A stretch of 64,000 bases of DNA from Thermoactinomyces intermedius (GTDB lineage Bacteria; Bacillota; Bacilli; Thermoactinomycetales; Thermoactinomycetaceae), in the NCBI RefSeq assembly GCF_016055025.1, contig NZ_JAECVW010000008.1. One strand, 5' to 3'. The translations under genes were made by a program, and so were the position numbers. A model generated the notes under the pieces. It saw only the letters and a list, made by a program, of their open reading frames with translations, was not told where the DNA came from and did not search any database. Below, in pieces: positions 17,045-25,024 of this stretch (positions within the stretch are counted from its first letter, which is position 1; each line of letters opens with the position of its first letter).

Positions 17045-17869
17045 ATGTCCAAGCCTTTTGAAGAATTAAAAAAGGCCAGGGAACAGAAGCAGCTGAGTTT
17101 GAAAGAAGCAGCGGAAAAAACCCGGATTGATGAAAAATATCTTGCAGCTTTGGAAAATGCTGAATTTTCCGGGCTTCCGGACCCTCTTTATGTGAGGGGG
17201 TTTATCCGCAGGTATTCAAAATTGTTGGAAATCGATGCAAAGCCGATGTTGGATGCATATAAAAAGTGGGAACAAGAAGAGCATCCCGAAGAGTCCCGGC
17301 CGGCCACCACGCTTCCGTCCCGGAGCAGCCGCACACAAGAATCATCCGGGCAAAAAAAGAAGTGGCTTGCCAAGTGGCCGGGTGTCCTCTGGGTTTCTTC
17401 CATCGCCGTTTTGTTGATCGCAGCCGGTGTGGTTACATGGCTGGTTCTCGATCAGGATTCATCCGACGCGGAAACCGTTCAGCTTGAGGAACCGCAAGCG
17501 GAAACGGCGGATGCCAAACCGGAGCCCAAAGAGCGTCCGCAGGTGGAATTGATTCAACCGGCTGAGAAAGGTGAACAAGGCGATGTGTACGGTGTTTCCA
17601 AAGCCGAAAAGGTGACGGTGAAAGTGGTGGCGGACAAATCAACAGAGATTCAGGTCCGTTCGGGGGGACCCACGGGGGAAGTGATTGCTTCCAAAGCATT
17701 GTCCCCGAACCAGACGGAAGAATTTTCCGATCCGGAGTGGATTTCTTTGCGGGTCGATCATCCCCATTATGTCAAACTTTATGTCAACGGGGTTTATATT
17801 GACACCTCTTTACAGCAGCAAGTTTCATTGTACCAATTCAAAAAGAAAGAAAGCACGGATGATGAATAA
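17045..17869 (+). CDS. rodZ: RodZ-like protein D (closest in size to B. subtilis RodZ/YmfM)
   Basis: A 274-residue protein with HTH (LKKAREQKQLSLKEAAEKT, then LPDPLYVRGFIRRYS), a short linker, a membrane segment at about 112-135 and an outer domain ending VKLYVNGVYIDTS. Its length is closest to B. subtilis YmfM (RodZ), and it is nearest to pgsA, so it is the best candidate for the orthologue. The start ATG follows GGGAGGG. It has its own promoter and terminator. Confidence 0.85.
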   Translation: MSKPFEELKKAREQKQLSLKEAAEKTRIDEKYLAALENAEFSGLPDPLYVRGFIRRYSKLLEIDAKPMLDAYKKWEQEEHPEESRPATTLPSRSSRTQESSGQKKKWLAKWPGVLWVSSIAVLLIAAGVVTWLVLDQDSSDAETVQLEEPQAETADAKPEPKERPQVELIQPAEKGEQGDVYGVSKAEKVTVKVVADKSTEIQVRSGGPTGEVIASKALSPNQTEEFSDPEWISLRVDHPHYVKLYVNGVYIDTSLQQQVSLYQFKKKESTDDE

Positions 17870-17878
17870 AAGCGGTTC

Positions 17879-17913
17879 AGCAGAGAGGATCCCTCTTCCT
17901 CTCTGCTTTTTTT
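17879..17913 (+). terminator. Terminator after rodZ-like D
   Basis: The hairpin AGCAGAGAGG/CCTCTCTGCT with a 9-base loop is followed by seven T's. Confidence 0.9.
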
Positions 17914-17941
17914 GACACGCGTCAGATGCTTGGTTTATACT
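17912..17941 (+). promoter_or_regulatory. Promoter upstream of pgsA leader
   Basis: A perfect -35 TTGACA (17912-17917) is followed after 18 bases by TATACT (17936-17941). The start is predicted near 17948, about 320 bases before pgsA. Confidence 0.6.
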
Positions 17942-17966
17942 TACGAAAGAATTAAACGAGGAAGGT

Positions 17967-18182
17967 ATGGGTTTAATATTAAAGGATGGATGCGTTTATA
18001 CTAGAAAAATAAAGTTGATGGACAAAAAGCCGGATAACGGCTTTAAAAGATGGTACCGAGCAAGAGCGACGGCATTCCCTTCCTGGAAAATGCGAAACGC
18101 CGGAAATGAAGAAAGCTTCAAAGGCCGGCCCGGAAATGAATGGCGCGGTGTTTCCGCTGCTCCCGTGCGTACGGGGCTTTGA
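17967..18182 (+). CDS. Possible small basic protein, or structured leader of pgsA
   Basis: A 71-codon frame begins at ATG 17967, five bases after GAGG and just downstream of the promoter. Its product would be very basic, and I do not recognise it. The same stretch contains clear hairpins, such as AAAGCCG/CGGCTTT (18027-18045) and CCCGT/ACGGG near 18165, so it may instead be an RNA leader. Both readings are weak. I see nothing else between rodZ-like D and pgsA. Confidence 0.22.
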   Translation: MGLILKDGCVYTRKIKLMDKKPDNGFKRWYRARATAFPSWKMRNAGNEESFKGRPGNEWRGVSAAPVRTGL

Positions 18183-18269
18183 AAATCCTCTTCCTGTATT
18201 CATGATGATTTGTGTGAATATGGATGAAAATTTACATCAAAATGGTTATTGCCAGGGAGGTTGGATAGG

Positions 18270-18854
18270 ATGAACCTGGCCAACAAGATTACATTGGCTC
18301 GTATTTTTTTAGTCCCCATTGTGATGATCTTTTTGTTGTTTCGCTTTGACATCGGAGAAATCCATGTGGGAGCGGCGAAGTTGACCGCGGGCGAATTGAT
18401 CGCCACGTTTATTTTTATTTTGGCTGCCGTCACGGACGGGGTGGATGGATACATAGCAAGACGGAAAAAAATGGTGACCAATTTGGGGAAATTTCTTGAT
18501 CCGTTGGCTGATAAACTGTTGGTGACAACGGCTTTGATCTCATTGGTGGAATTGCAGCGCCTGGAGGCGTGGATGGCCATTGTGATCATCAGCCGGGAAT
18601 TTGCCGTGACCGGCCTCCGGATGATTGCGGTCACCGAAGGTCATGTGATTGCTGCCAGTCCGTTGGGAAAACTAAAGACCATCATACAAATTGTGGCGAT
18701 TGTTTCATTAATGCTCAACAATGTTCCGTTCTCAACGATTTCATTTCCGTTTTCCATGATCGCTACCTGGCTGGCCGTGATCATCACGGTCATTTCCGGA
18801 GTGGATTACTTTTACAAAAACCGCAAGATCGTTTCATTGACCAATACACAGTAG
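18270..18854 (+). CDS. pgsA: CDP-diacylglycerol-glycerol-3-phosphate 3-phosphatidyltransferase PgsA
   Basis: This 194-residue integral membrane enzyme makes phosphatidylglycerophosphate, the committed step to phosphatidylglycerol. The CDP-alcohol phosphotransferase motif DGx2ARx8Gx3Dx3D is complete in DGVDGYIARRKK...GKFLDPLADK. Hydrophobic segments cover most of the protein. The start ATG at 18270 lies nine bases after GGGAGG. The rodZ-pgsA-cinA order matches Bacillus. Confidence 0.95.
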   Translation: MNLANKITLARIFLVPIVMIFLLFRFDIGEIHVGAAKLTAGELIATFIFILAAVTDGVDGYIARRKKMVTNLGKFLDPLADKLLVTTALISLVELQRLEAWMAIVIISREFAVTGLRMIAVTEGHVIAASPLGKLKTIIQIVAIVSLMLNNVPFSTISFPFSMIATWLAVIITVISGVDYFYKNRKIVSLTNTQ

Positions 18855-18893
18855 TGTCGTCCGGGATTCGGCTAAAGAGAAAGGAAAGATAAA

Positions 18894-20150
18894 ATGCAAT
18901 CAGAAATCATTACGGTTGGTTCTGAATTGTTGGCGGGAGAAACGGTGGATTTGCATTCTTCTTATTTGTCCCGGGAACTCCATTCATTGGGGATTGATGT
19001 TCAATTTCACACATCGGTCGGGGATGATGCACAAAAGCTGCATGACGTGATTTCACTCGCACGCACGCGATCACAGTTGATTTTCCTGTGTGGCGGGCTG
19101 GGGCCCACCATGGATGACTTGACCAAAGAAACCGTTTCGGAAGTGACGGGGGTTCCGTTGGTTGAGGATCCGGAGGTGAAACGCCGTCTGGAGAAGTATT
19201 TTGAAGGACGGATGAAGGTGGTCCCCGCAAATAATTACAAGCAGACTTATGTTTTTTCCGGCGGTGTTGTTTTCCAAAACCATCATGGAACAGCTCCCGG
19301 TCTGGCTCTGCAGGTGGACGGGATCACTTATGTTTTGTTGCCGGGGCCTCCGGGGGAATTGGTGCCGATGTTTGAGAAGCAGGTACGTCCTTTCCTTCTG
19401 CGTGAAGTGATTCAGGAGGGGCAAGTGATTCTTGCGGAATCCCTTTCTTTTTTTGGATTGGGCGAATCGCTTTTGGAGGAGAAGATTGCCGATTTGATCC
19501 GGCAACAGGACAACCCCGTTTTGGCCACCTATGCCAAAGAATCGGGGGTTATGTTGAGAATCACGGCTTGGGCGCCGGATGAAGCGGAGGCCCGTCAGCT
19601 GATTGACCGGCAAAAAGCGAAAGTTTTAACCCGGATCGGGGAATATTGTTACAGCGAACAGGGTGAGACGCTGGAAGAAGTGGTTGTGGCCGGATTGATT
19701 CGCCATCAGAAAACAGTGGCGGTGGCGGAAAGTTGCACCGGCGGAAAATTGGCTCATCTGCTGACTTCCGTGCCGGGAAGCAGCCGGGCGTTCAAAGGCG
19801 GGTGGGTGACCTATACCAATGAAGTCAAAGAAAAAATTGCCTCGGTGCCGGCAGAATATTTGAATGAATATGGTGCAATCAGTGCACAAACGGCAGAACT
19901 CATGGCCCGAAACACGTTGGAATGTTTTGATTCGGATTTTGCACTCGGGGTCACCGGGGTCGCCGGGCCGGATCCGGCGGAAGGAAAGCCGGTGGGAACG
20001 GTATATATCGGATTGGCCGAAAAAGGACAGCCGGTGCGGGTTTATCAGTTCGCTTTGAAAGGATCGCGCAGGCGTATTCAGCTTTTGGCGGCGAATCATG
20101 CCTTATTTGTTCTTGAGCAATGTTTAAAGAAAGGTGAAACAACAAGATGA
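18894..20150 (+). CDS. cinA: CinA, competence/damage-inducible protein
   Basis: A 418-residue two-domain protein. The N-terminal MoaB/MogA-like part shows GSELLAGETVDLH and LCGGLGPTMDDLTKE. The C-terminal CinA domain shows VAVAESCTGGKLAHLLTSVPGSS and GVTGVAGPDPAEGKPVGTVY, typical of the nicotinamide-mononucleotide amidohydrolase activity known for this domain. The start follows AAAGGAAAG. The stop overlaps the next start (ATGA). In B. subtilis recA follows directly; here a helicase gene and a convergent gene lie between. Confidence 0.94.
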   Translation: MQSEIITVGSELLAGETVDLHSSYLSRELHSLGIDVQFHTSVGDDAQKLHDVISLARTRSQLIFLCGGLGPTMDDLTKETVSEVTGVPLVEDPEVKRRLEKYFEGRMKVVPANNYKQTYVFSGGVVFQNHHGTAPGLALQVDGITYVLLPGPPGELVPMFEKQVRPFLLREVIQEGQVILAESLSFFGLGESLLEEKIADLIRQQDNPVLATYAKESGVMLRITAWAPDEAEARQLIDRQKAKVLTRIGEYCYSEQGETLEEVVVAGLIRHQKTVAVAESCTGGKLAHLLTSVPGSSRAFKGGWVTYTNEVKEKIASVPAEYLNEYGAISAQTAELMARNTLECFDSDFALGVTGVAGPDPAEGKPVGTVYIGLAEKGQPVRVYQFALKGSRRRIQLLAANHALFVLEQCLKKGETTR

Positions 20151-21730
20151 ATCGTTTTGATCAGTTTCAATTAAGCCATGAAATATTAAACGGAATACAC
20201 GATGTCGGATTTGAAGAACCTTCTCCGATCCAGGCGGAGTGTATTCCGGCCGTGCTCCGGGGGGAAGATGTCATCGGGCAGGCGCAGACCGGAACCGGAA
20301 AAACCGCAGCATTCGGTATTCCCATTTTGGAGCGGGTGGATCCGAAGCAGCCGCATGTCCAAAGCATCATTTTGGCCCCGACCCGTGAGCTGGCGATTCA
20401 AGTGTCGGAAGAATTGCGGAAGATCGGGCGCAAAAAACGGGTGAAAACATTGCCGGTGTATGGAGGGCAATCGATCGGGCGCCAAATCAAGGCTTTACAA
20501 CAAGGGGTTCATGTGGTGATCGGGACTCCCGGCCGGCTGTTGGACCATTTGAGACGCGGCACGATCGATTCTTCCCATGTTGAAACCGTGGTGTTGGATG
20601 AAGCAGATGAAATGCTGGACATGGGATTTATTGATGACATTGAGCAAGTGTTCCGTTTTATGCCGAAACATCATCAATTGTTGCTTTTTTCGGCCACCAT
20701 GCCTTCGGCCATTCGCCAATTGGCGAAAAAGTATATGCGCAAGCCGAAGTACATCACCGTCAACCGGGGAGAAGTGACGGTGCCGGTGATCCGCCAGATT
20801 TATTATCGCGTGTTGGACAGTTACAAGGTGGATGCCTTGTGCCGGATTCTTGACAGTGAAGAAGTGGATTTGGCGATTATTTTTTGCCGTACGAAAAAAG
20901 GCGTGGATGAATTGACGGATTCCTTGCAGGGGCGGGGCTACCTGGCCGGCGGACTGCACGGGGATCTGGCCCAGCAACAGCGGGATCGCGTGATGCAATC
21001 CTTCCGGAACGGAGAAATCGAACTTTTGGTGGCGACCGATGTGGCCGCCCGCGGCATTGATGTGGGTAGCGTGTCCCATGTAATCAATTACGACATCCCT
21101 CAAGATGTGGAAAGTTACGTGCACCGGATTGGAAGAACGGGCAGGGCCGGACGCAAAGGGGTGGCGCTCACGCTGGTCACCCCCAGGGAAATGAAACAGC
21201 TTCGCACGATTGAACAGGAAACGGGCACCAAATTGAAGGCCCGGGAACTGCCCACGTTGGAAGAGGTCGCGGCGAAACAGCAAGAAAGCTGGATGGCGCA
21301 GATTGAAAATACCATCCGTTCCGATGTGGATATGACGTTGTTTGAGGAAATGACCGGGGAGTTGTCGAAGAAATTTTCCATGGAAAAAGTGGTGGCGGCT
21401 TCGTTGTATCTTGCTTTTTCCGACCGGTTTGTCAAGAGCATTGACACCACTTACCATTTCGGGGAAACGGGGGCAGCGCCCGGAATGGTCCGCTTTTTTA
21501 TCAATGTGGGGCGTAATGCCAATTTGCATCCGCAGGAATTGGCCAAAGCGATTTCGGAAAATGCGGGGATCAGCTTGAGGCAAGTGGGGAAAATCAACAT
21601 ATACGACCGCTTTTCTTTTGTGGAGGTTCCGGAGGAAGTCGCGCCTTTTGTTTATGAGGCGTTCCGGCAATCCAAAATCAACGGTTCCCGGGTTAATATG
21701 GAACCGGCCCGTCCCCGCAACCGTTCATAA
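20147..21730 (+). CDS. DEAD-box RNA helicase with DbpA-type RNA-binding tail
   Basis: A 527-residue ATP-dependent RNA helicase. All core motifs are present: Q motif with PSPIQAECIP, AQTGTGKT, PTRELA, TPGRLLD, DEAD, SAT, ATDVAARGID and HRIGRTGRAG. After the core, the C-terminal ~75 residues (MVRFFINVGRNANLHPQELA to FSFVEVPEEVAPFVYEAF) match the DbpA RNA-binding domain, which directs some helicases to 23S rRNA. It resembles CshA/DeaD-type helicases of Bacilli; which one is unsure. It overlaps cinA by four bases, so the two are coupled. Confidence 0.93.
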   Translation: MNRFDQFQLSHEILNGIHDVGFEEPSPIQAECIPAVLRGEDVIGQAQTGTGKTAAFGIPILERVDPKQPHVQSIILAPTRELAIQVSEELRKIGRKKRVKTLPVYGGQSIGRQIKALQQGVHVVIGTPGRLLDHLRRGTIDSSHVETVVLDEADEMLDMGFIDDIEQVFRFMPKHHQLLLFSATMPSAIRQLAKKYMRKPKYITVNRGEVTVPVIRQIYYRVLDSYKVDALCRILDSEEVDLAIIFCRTKKGVDELTDSLQGRGYLAGGLHGDLAQQQRDRVMQSFRNGEIELLVATDVAARGIDVGSVSHVINYDIPQDVESYVHRIGRTGRAGRKGVALTLVTPREMKQLRTIEQETGTKLKARELPTLEEVAAKQQESWMAQIENTIRSDVDMTLFEEMTGELSKKFSMEKVVAASLYLAFSDRFVKSIDTTYHFGETGAAPGMVRFFINVGRNANLHPQELAKAISENAGISLRQVGKINIYDRFSFVEVPEEVAPFVYEAFRQSKINGSRVNMEPARPRNRS

Positions 21731-21745
21731 AGGGCGGAAAACCTG

Positions 21746-21793
21746 AAAGAGCTCTTACTTTGTGGTTGAACCACAAAGTAAGAGCTCTTTTTT
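21746..21793. terminator. Bidirectional terminator with perfect 22-bp arms
   Basis: The arms 21746-21767 and 21769-21790 are exact reverse complements around one base, flanked by A's and T's. It lies between convergent genes. Confidence 0.9.
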
Positions 21794-22107
21794 CAGTCGG
21801 GGATGCCCAAAGCGATTTTGGCATAACGGGACATCCGGCTTTTGTCCCACGGGGGGTTCCAAACGATTTCCACGTCCACTTTGTTGACACCTTCCACATT
21901 TTTCAACGCTTGTTCCACTTCCTGCTGGATGATTCCGGCCAAAGGGCAACCCATGGCTGTCAACGTCATGGTGACCTTGACATTTCCTTCATCATCGATA
22001 TCTATGTCATAGACCAGACCCAGGTTGACAATGTCAATATTTAACTCCGGGTCATTGACTTGTTCCAGTTGTTCCATGATTTGTTCTTTCATCTGTTCCT
22101 TTTGCAA
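21793..22107 (-). CDS. MIP18/DUF59-family metal-sulfur cluster assembly protein
   Basis: A 104-residue protein of the DUF59 (MIP18, PaaD/SufT-like) family, which helps mature Fe-S proteins. Visible family marks are VNDPELNIDIVNLGLVYDI near the start and TAMGCPLAGII with the conserved Cys near residue 54. The C-terminal VEIVWNPPWDKSRMS is typical. The start is TTG at 22107, nine bases after GGAG. It is alone on the minus strand between two plus-strand units. Confidence 0.9.
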   Translation of the reverse strand: MQKEQMKEQIMEQLEQVNDPELNIDIVNLGLVYDIDIDDEGNVKVTMTLTAMGCPLAGIIQQEVEQALKNVEGVNKVDVEIVWNPPWDKSRMSRYAKIALGIPD

Positions 22108-22189
22108 TGCGCCTCACTCCTTTTTTGCTTCTACCTATAACGTAACACACTTTTTTTTGCATTACACGAGGATTTTCAAAAAAAAGAGT

Positions 22190-22203
22190 CGAATAAATGT
22201 TCG
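22190..22203. promoter_or_regulatory. LexA (SOS) box of recA
   Basis: CGAATAAATGTTCG matches the Bacillus LexA consensus CGAACnnnnGTTCG at nine of ten fixed positions. It lies just upstream of the recA -35, so LexA would repress recA and the genes behind it until DNA damage. Confidence 0.8.
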
Positions 22204-22212
22204 TAAATGATC

Positions 22213-22241
22213 TTGGCAGATGAAGAAAAACACGATATGAT
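22213..22241 (+). promoter_or_regulatory. Promoter of recA
   Basis: TTGGCA (22213-22218), a 17-base spacer and TATGAT (22236-22241) form a good sigma-A promoter about 35 bases before the recA start. Confidence 0.75.
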
Positions 22242-22281
22242 GTTCATATGATTTAATGGGGAAAAAGAGGAGGAACGATAC

Positions 22282-23349
22282 ATGTCCGATCGACGACAAG
22301 CGTTGGAAATGGCATTGAGACAGATAGAAAAGCAGTTTGGCAAAGGCTCGATCATGAAAATGGGAGACCAGGCCACCCGCCAGGTGGAGACCGTTTCAAG
22401 CGGCGCGTTGGCCCTTGACATTGCTTTGGGAGTGGGCGGATATCCCCGCGGGAGGATCATCGAAATCTACGGGCCGGAATCTTCCGGGAAAACCACGGTG
22501 GCTTTGCATGCCATTGCTGAGGTGCAAAAAAAGGGAGGACAAGCTGCGTTTATCGATGCAGAGCATGCACTGGACCCCGTATATGCGGAAAAACTGGGAG
22601 TGAACATTTCGGAGTTGTTGTTGTCCCAACCGGATACCGGGGAGCAAGCGTTGGAAATTGCCGAAGCCCTCGTCCGCAGCGGTGCCGTCGACATCATTGT
22701 GGTTGACTCGGTGGCGGCACTGGTGCCCAAAGCGGAAATTGAAGGAGAGATGGGAGACTCTCACGTCGGTTTGCAAGCCCGGTTGATGTCTCAGGCACTG
22801 CGCAAGCTTTCCGGGGCGATCAATAAATCCAAAACCATTGCCATCTTTATTAACCAAATCCGTGAAAAAGTGGGCGTCATGTTTGGAAATCCGGAAACGA
22901 CACCGGGCGGACGCGCGCTGAAATTCTACTCCAGTGTGCGCCTGGAAGTCCGCCGCGCCGAAACCATCAAGCAAGGCAGCGACATGGTCGGAAACCGAAC
23001 GAGAATTAAAGTGGTGAAAAACAAAGTGGCTCCTCCCTTTAAACAGGCGGATGTCGACATCATGTTCGGAGAGGGCATCTCCAAAGAAGGAAGTGTCCTG
23101 GACATCGCTTCGGAACTGGACATTGTCAATAAGAGCGGGGCATGGTATTCCTTCGAAGGCGACCGCCTGGGGCAAGGGCGCGAAAATGCCAAACAGTTTT
23201 TGAAAGAGCATGCGGATGTTTGCCTCAATATCGAAAACCGGATCCGGTCCCATTACAACCTGCCCATCATTCAGGCAAGTGAACCGGAAGAGGCAAAGGA
23301 CACAAAAAAGAAGAAAAGTAAAGCGGGCAAAACGGAAGAACTTGCTTGA
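22282..23349 (+). CDS. recA: Recombinase RecA
   Basis: A 355-residue RecA of normal length. It has Walker A GPESSGKTT, the conserved KAEIEGEMGDSHVGLQARLMSQ stretch and NQIREKVGVMFGNPETTPGG. It forms filaments on single-stranded DNA, drives strand exchange and triggers LexA cleavage. The C-terminal tail is unusually Lys-rich. The start follows GAGGAGG. The gene is not interrupted, unlike mutS in this window. Its stop overlaps the next gene. Confidence 0.98.
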   Translation: MSDRRQALEMALRQIEKQFGKGSIMKMGDQATRQVETVSSGALALDIALGVGGYPRGRIIEIYGPESSGKTTVALHAIAEVQKKGGQAAFIDAEHALDPVYAEKLGVNISELLLSQPDTGEQALEIAEALVRSGAVDIIVVDSVAALVPKAEIEGEMGDSHVGLQARLMSQALRKLSGAINKSKTIAIFINQIREKVGVMFGNPETTPGGRALKFYSSVRLEVRRAETIKQGSDMVGNRTRIKVVKNKVAPPFKQADVDIMFGEGISKEGSVLDIASELDIVNKSGAWYSFEGDRLGQGRENAKQFLKEHADVCLNIENRIRSHYNLPIIQASEPEEAKDTKKKKSKAGKTEELA

Positions 23350-24041
23350 GAACCGGTTCTGAAGAATGGATGAGGCAAGTGGGAGAGAGAAAAAAAATCA
23401 CCCGGATTGAAAAGCCGTATCTGCACAAGCCGCGGTATCATATCTATGTGGATGGAGAGTTTCTGCTCTCCGTCCATGAAGATATTTTGGTGAAGTACCG
23501 GCTTCAAAAAGGCATGGAACTGGATGAAAGCGAAATTGCGAAGTGGCTTGAGGCGGAAGAATACAACAAAGTGAAGCAAAAGGCTTTGCATTATTTATCT
23601 TACAAACCCCGTACAACGCATGAAGTCAAAATGTATTTGGGCCGCAAAGGTTTTGAACGCGAAACCGTCGAACAAGTCATCCTGGAGTTGGAAAAAAACG
23701 GATTTTTGAATGACATGGAATTTGCCAAAGCCTGGGTGAATGAACGGCAACATCATAAAGGATACGGAAAAAGGCGGTTGAAACAGGAGTTGCTGAACAA
23801 AGGAATGGACCCGGCGGTCGTTGATGAGGCATTGATTCATATCGGGGAAGAAGATGAGCGCCAGTTGGCAATATCCATTGCTGAAAGGCGCTATTTGCGT
23901 TTATGCCATGAGTCTTGGCCCCGTATCGAACGCCGCCTGGGCAATTATCTCGTCAGGCAGGGATTTTCCATGGGCGTGGTGTATGAGGTGTTGAATCTTT
24001 TCCGGGCCCGTTACGAAGAAGAGAAGGGGAATGGTCCATGA
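23346..24041 (+). CDS. recX: RecX, regulator of RecA
   Basis: RecX binds RecA filaments and modulates their growth. The 231-residue protein shows the tandem three-helix repeats (ALHYLSYKPRTTHEVKMYL, FLNDMEFAKAWVNERQHHK, GYGKRRLKQELLNKGM). The longest frame starts with TTG overlapping the recA stop; ATG at 23370 is an alternative. Neither has a strong ribosome site, so coupling to recA is likely. The stop overlaps the nuclease gene by four bases. Confidence 0.9.
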   Translation: MRTGSEEWMRQVGERKKITRIEKPYLHKPRYHIYVDGEFLLSVHEDILVKYRLQKGMELDESEIAKWLEAEEYNKVKQKALHYLSYKPRTTHEVKMYLGRKGFERETVEQVILELEKNGFLNDMEFAKAWVNERQHHKGYGKRRLKQELLNKGMDPAVVDEALIHIGEEDERQLAISIAERRYLRLCHESWPRIERRLGNYLVRQGFSMGVVYEVLNLFRARYEEEKGNGP

Positions 24042-25024
24042 AAATATTGTATATGACCGATACACATATCCGTGGGACATCACCACGAAGCCGTACCGAC
24101 GATTTTCAGCAGGCGATTCGCGAAAAGATTGAAGAAGTGATTGACATCGCCGAAAGAGAGCGGGTCGATCTGGTCTTGCACGGCGGGGATTTGTTTGACC
24201 GCCCCAATCTTTCACCCGCCATTGTCCGGGAATTCGCCGGGCTGTTCCGCCGTTTTCCGGCCCCCATTTTCGCGGTTGCGGGGAATCATGATATTTACGG
24301 GCACAATCCCGCAACGGTGGAGCGGACGATGCTGGGGTTGCTCGATGCTTTCGGCGCCATCCGGTTGGTGAACGAAGGGGAACGGATCAAATGGGAGAAA
24401 GACGGTGTCACCGTTCAGATCAGCGCCCAACCTTTCCATTATGATTTGGATAAACGAAAGCGGCATCTCGATTATACGGTGCCAAATGAATGCGGAGCCG
24501 ATTATTGTGTGCACATGGTTCACGGCATGTTGGTGGACCGGGCCCTGTCGGACAGCATTCCGCACACGTCGGTTCACGAAGTCTGGAGTGATTCCGTCGA
24601 TGTGCTGTTGACAGGGCATTATCATGCAGGCTTTCCCGTGCAGCACCGGAACGGAAAATATATTGTCAATCCCGGTGCGCTGGCCCGGATCAACAACCAC
24701 CGGTCGGAAATCAAACGGATGCCCCAAGTCGCCCTGCTGGAATTGAACAAGGAGGGCATCGATGTCCGGCTGATTCCGCTTCAATGCGCCAAACGGGGGG
24801 AAGAAATTTTGGACCGGTCCTACATTGAAAAAGAAGAATTTCGCGAAAAACAGCTGGGCGAATTCATCCGGGAAGTCAAATCGGTGACCGATTTTCAATC
24901 CATCAACATCATGGATATCATCTTTGAAATGTCCAAGTTGCATGACATCGGGGATGTAGTCACTTCGGAAGCCCAGCGGAGGATTGCGATTGAACAAGAA
25001 GCAGAAAGGGAGAGCAGCCATTGA
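24038..25024 (+). CDS. SbcD/Mre11-like nuclease
   Basis: A 328-residue calcineurin-like metallophosphoesterase with the SbcD/Mre11 motif set: DTHIRG, HGGDLFDR, AGNHD, VHGML and TGHYHAG. The metal-binding Asp, His and Asn residues are all present. Known relatives trim DNA ends together with a Rad50/SbcC ATPase, and such an ATPase is encoded right behind in pieces. It overlaps recX by ATGA and the next gene by four bases, so it belongs to the recA operon. The residues after about 250 differ from ordinary SbcD and may bind the ATPase. Confidence 0.88.
   Translation: MKILYMTDTHIRGTSPRSRTDDFQQAIREKIEEVIDIAERERVDLVLHGGDLFDRPNLSPAIVREFAGLFRRFPAPIFAVAGNHDIYGHNPATVERTMLGLLDAFGAIRLVNEGERIKWEKDGVTVQISAQPFHYDLDKRKRHLDYTVPNECGADYCVHMVHGMLVDRALSDSIPHTSVHEVWSDSVDVLLTGHYHAGFPVQHRNGKYIVNPGALARINNHRSEIKRMPQVALLELNKEGIDVRLIPLQCAKRGEEILDRSYIEKEEFREKQLGEFIREVKSVTDFQSINIMDIIFEMSKLHDIGDVVTSEAQRRIAIEQEAERESSH

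Noticed and set aside
18050..18075. T-box-like string TGGTACCG upstream of pgsA.
   Set aside because: No Stem I, no specifier loop, no following terminator, and pgsA is not an amino-acid gene.
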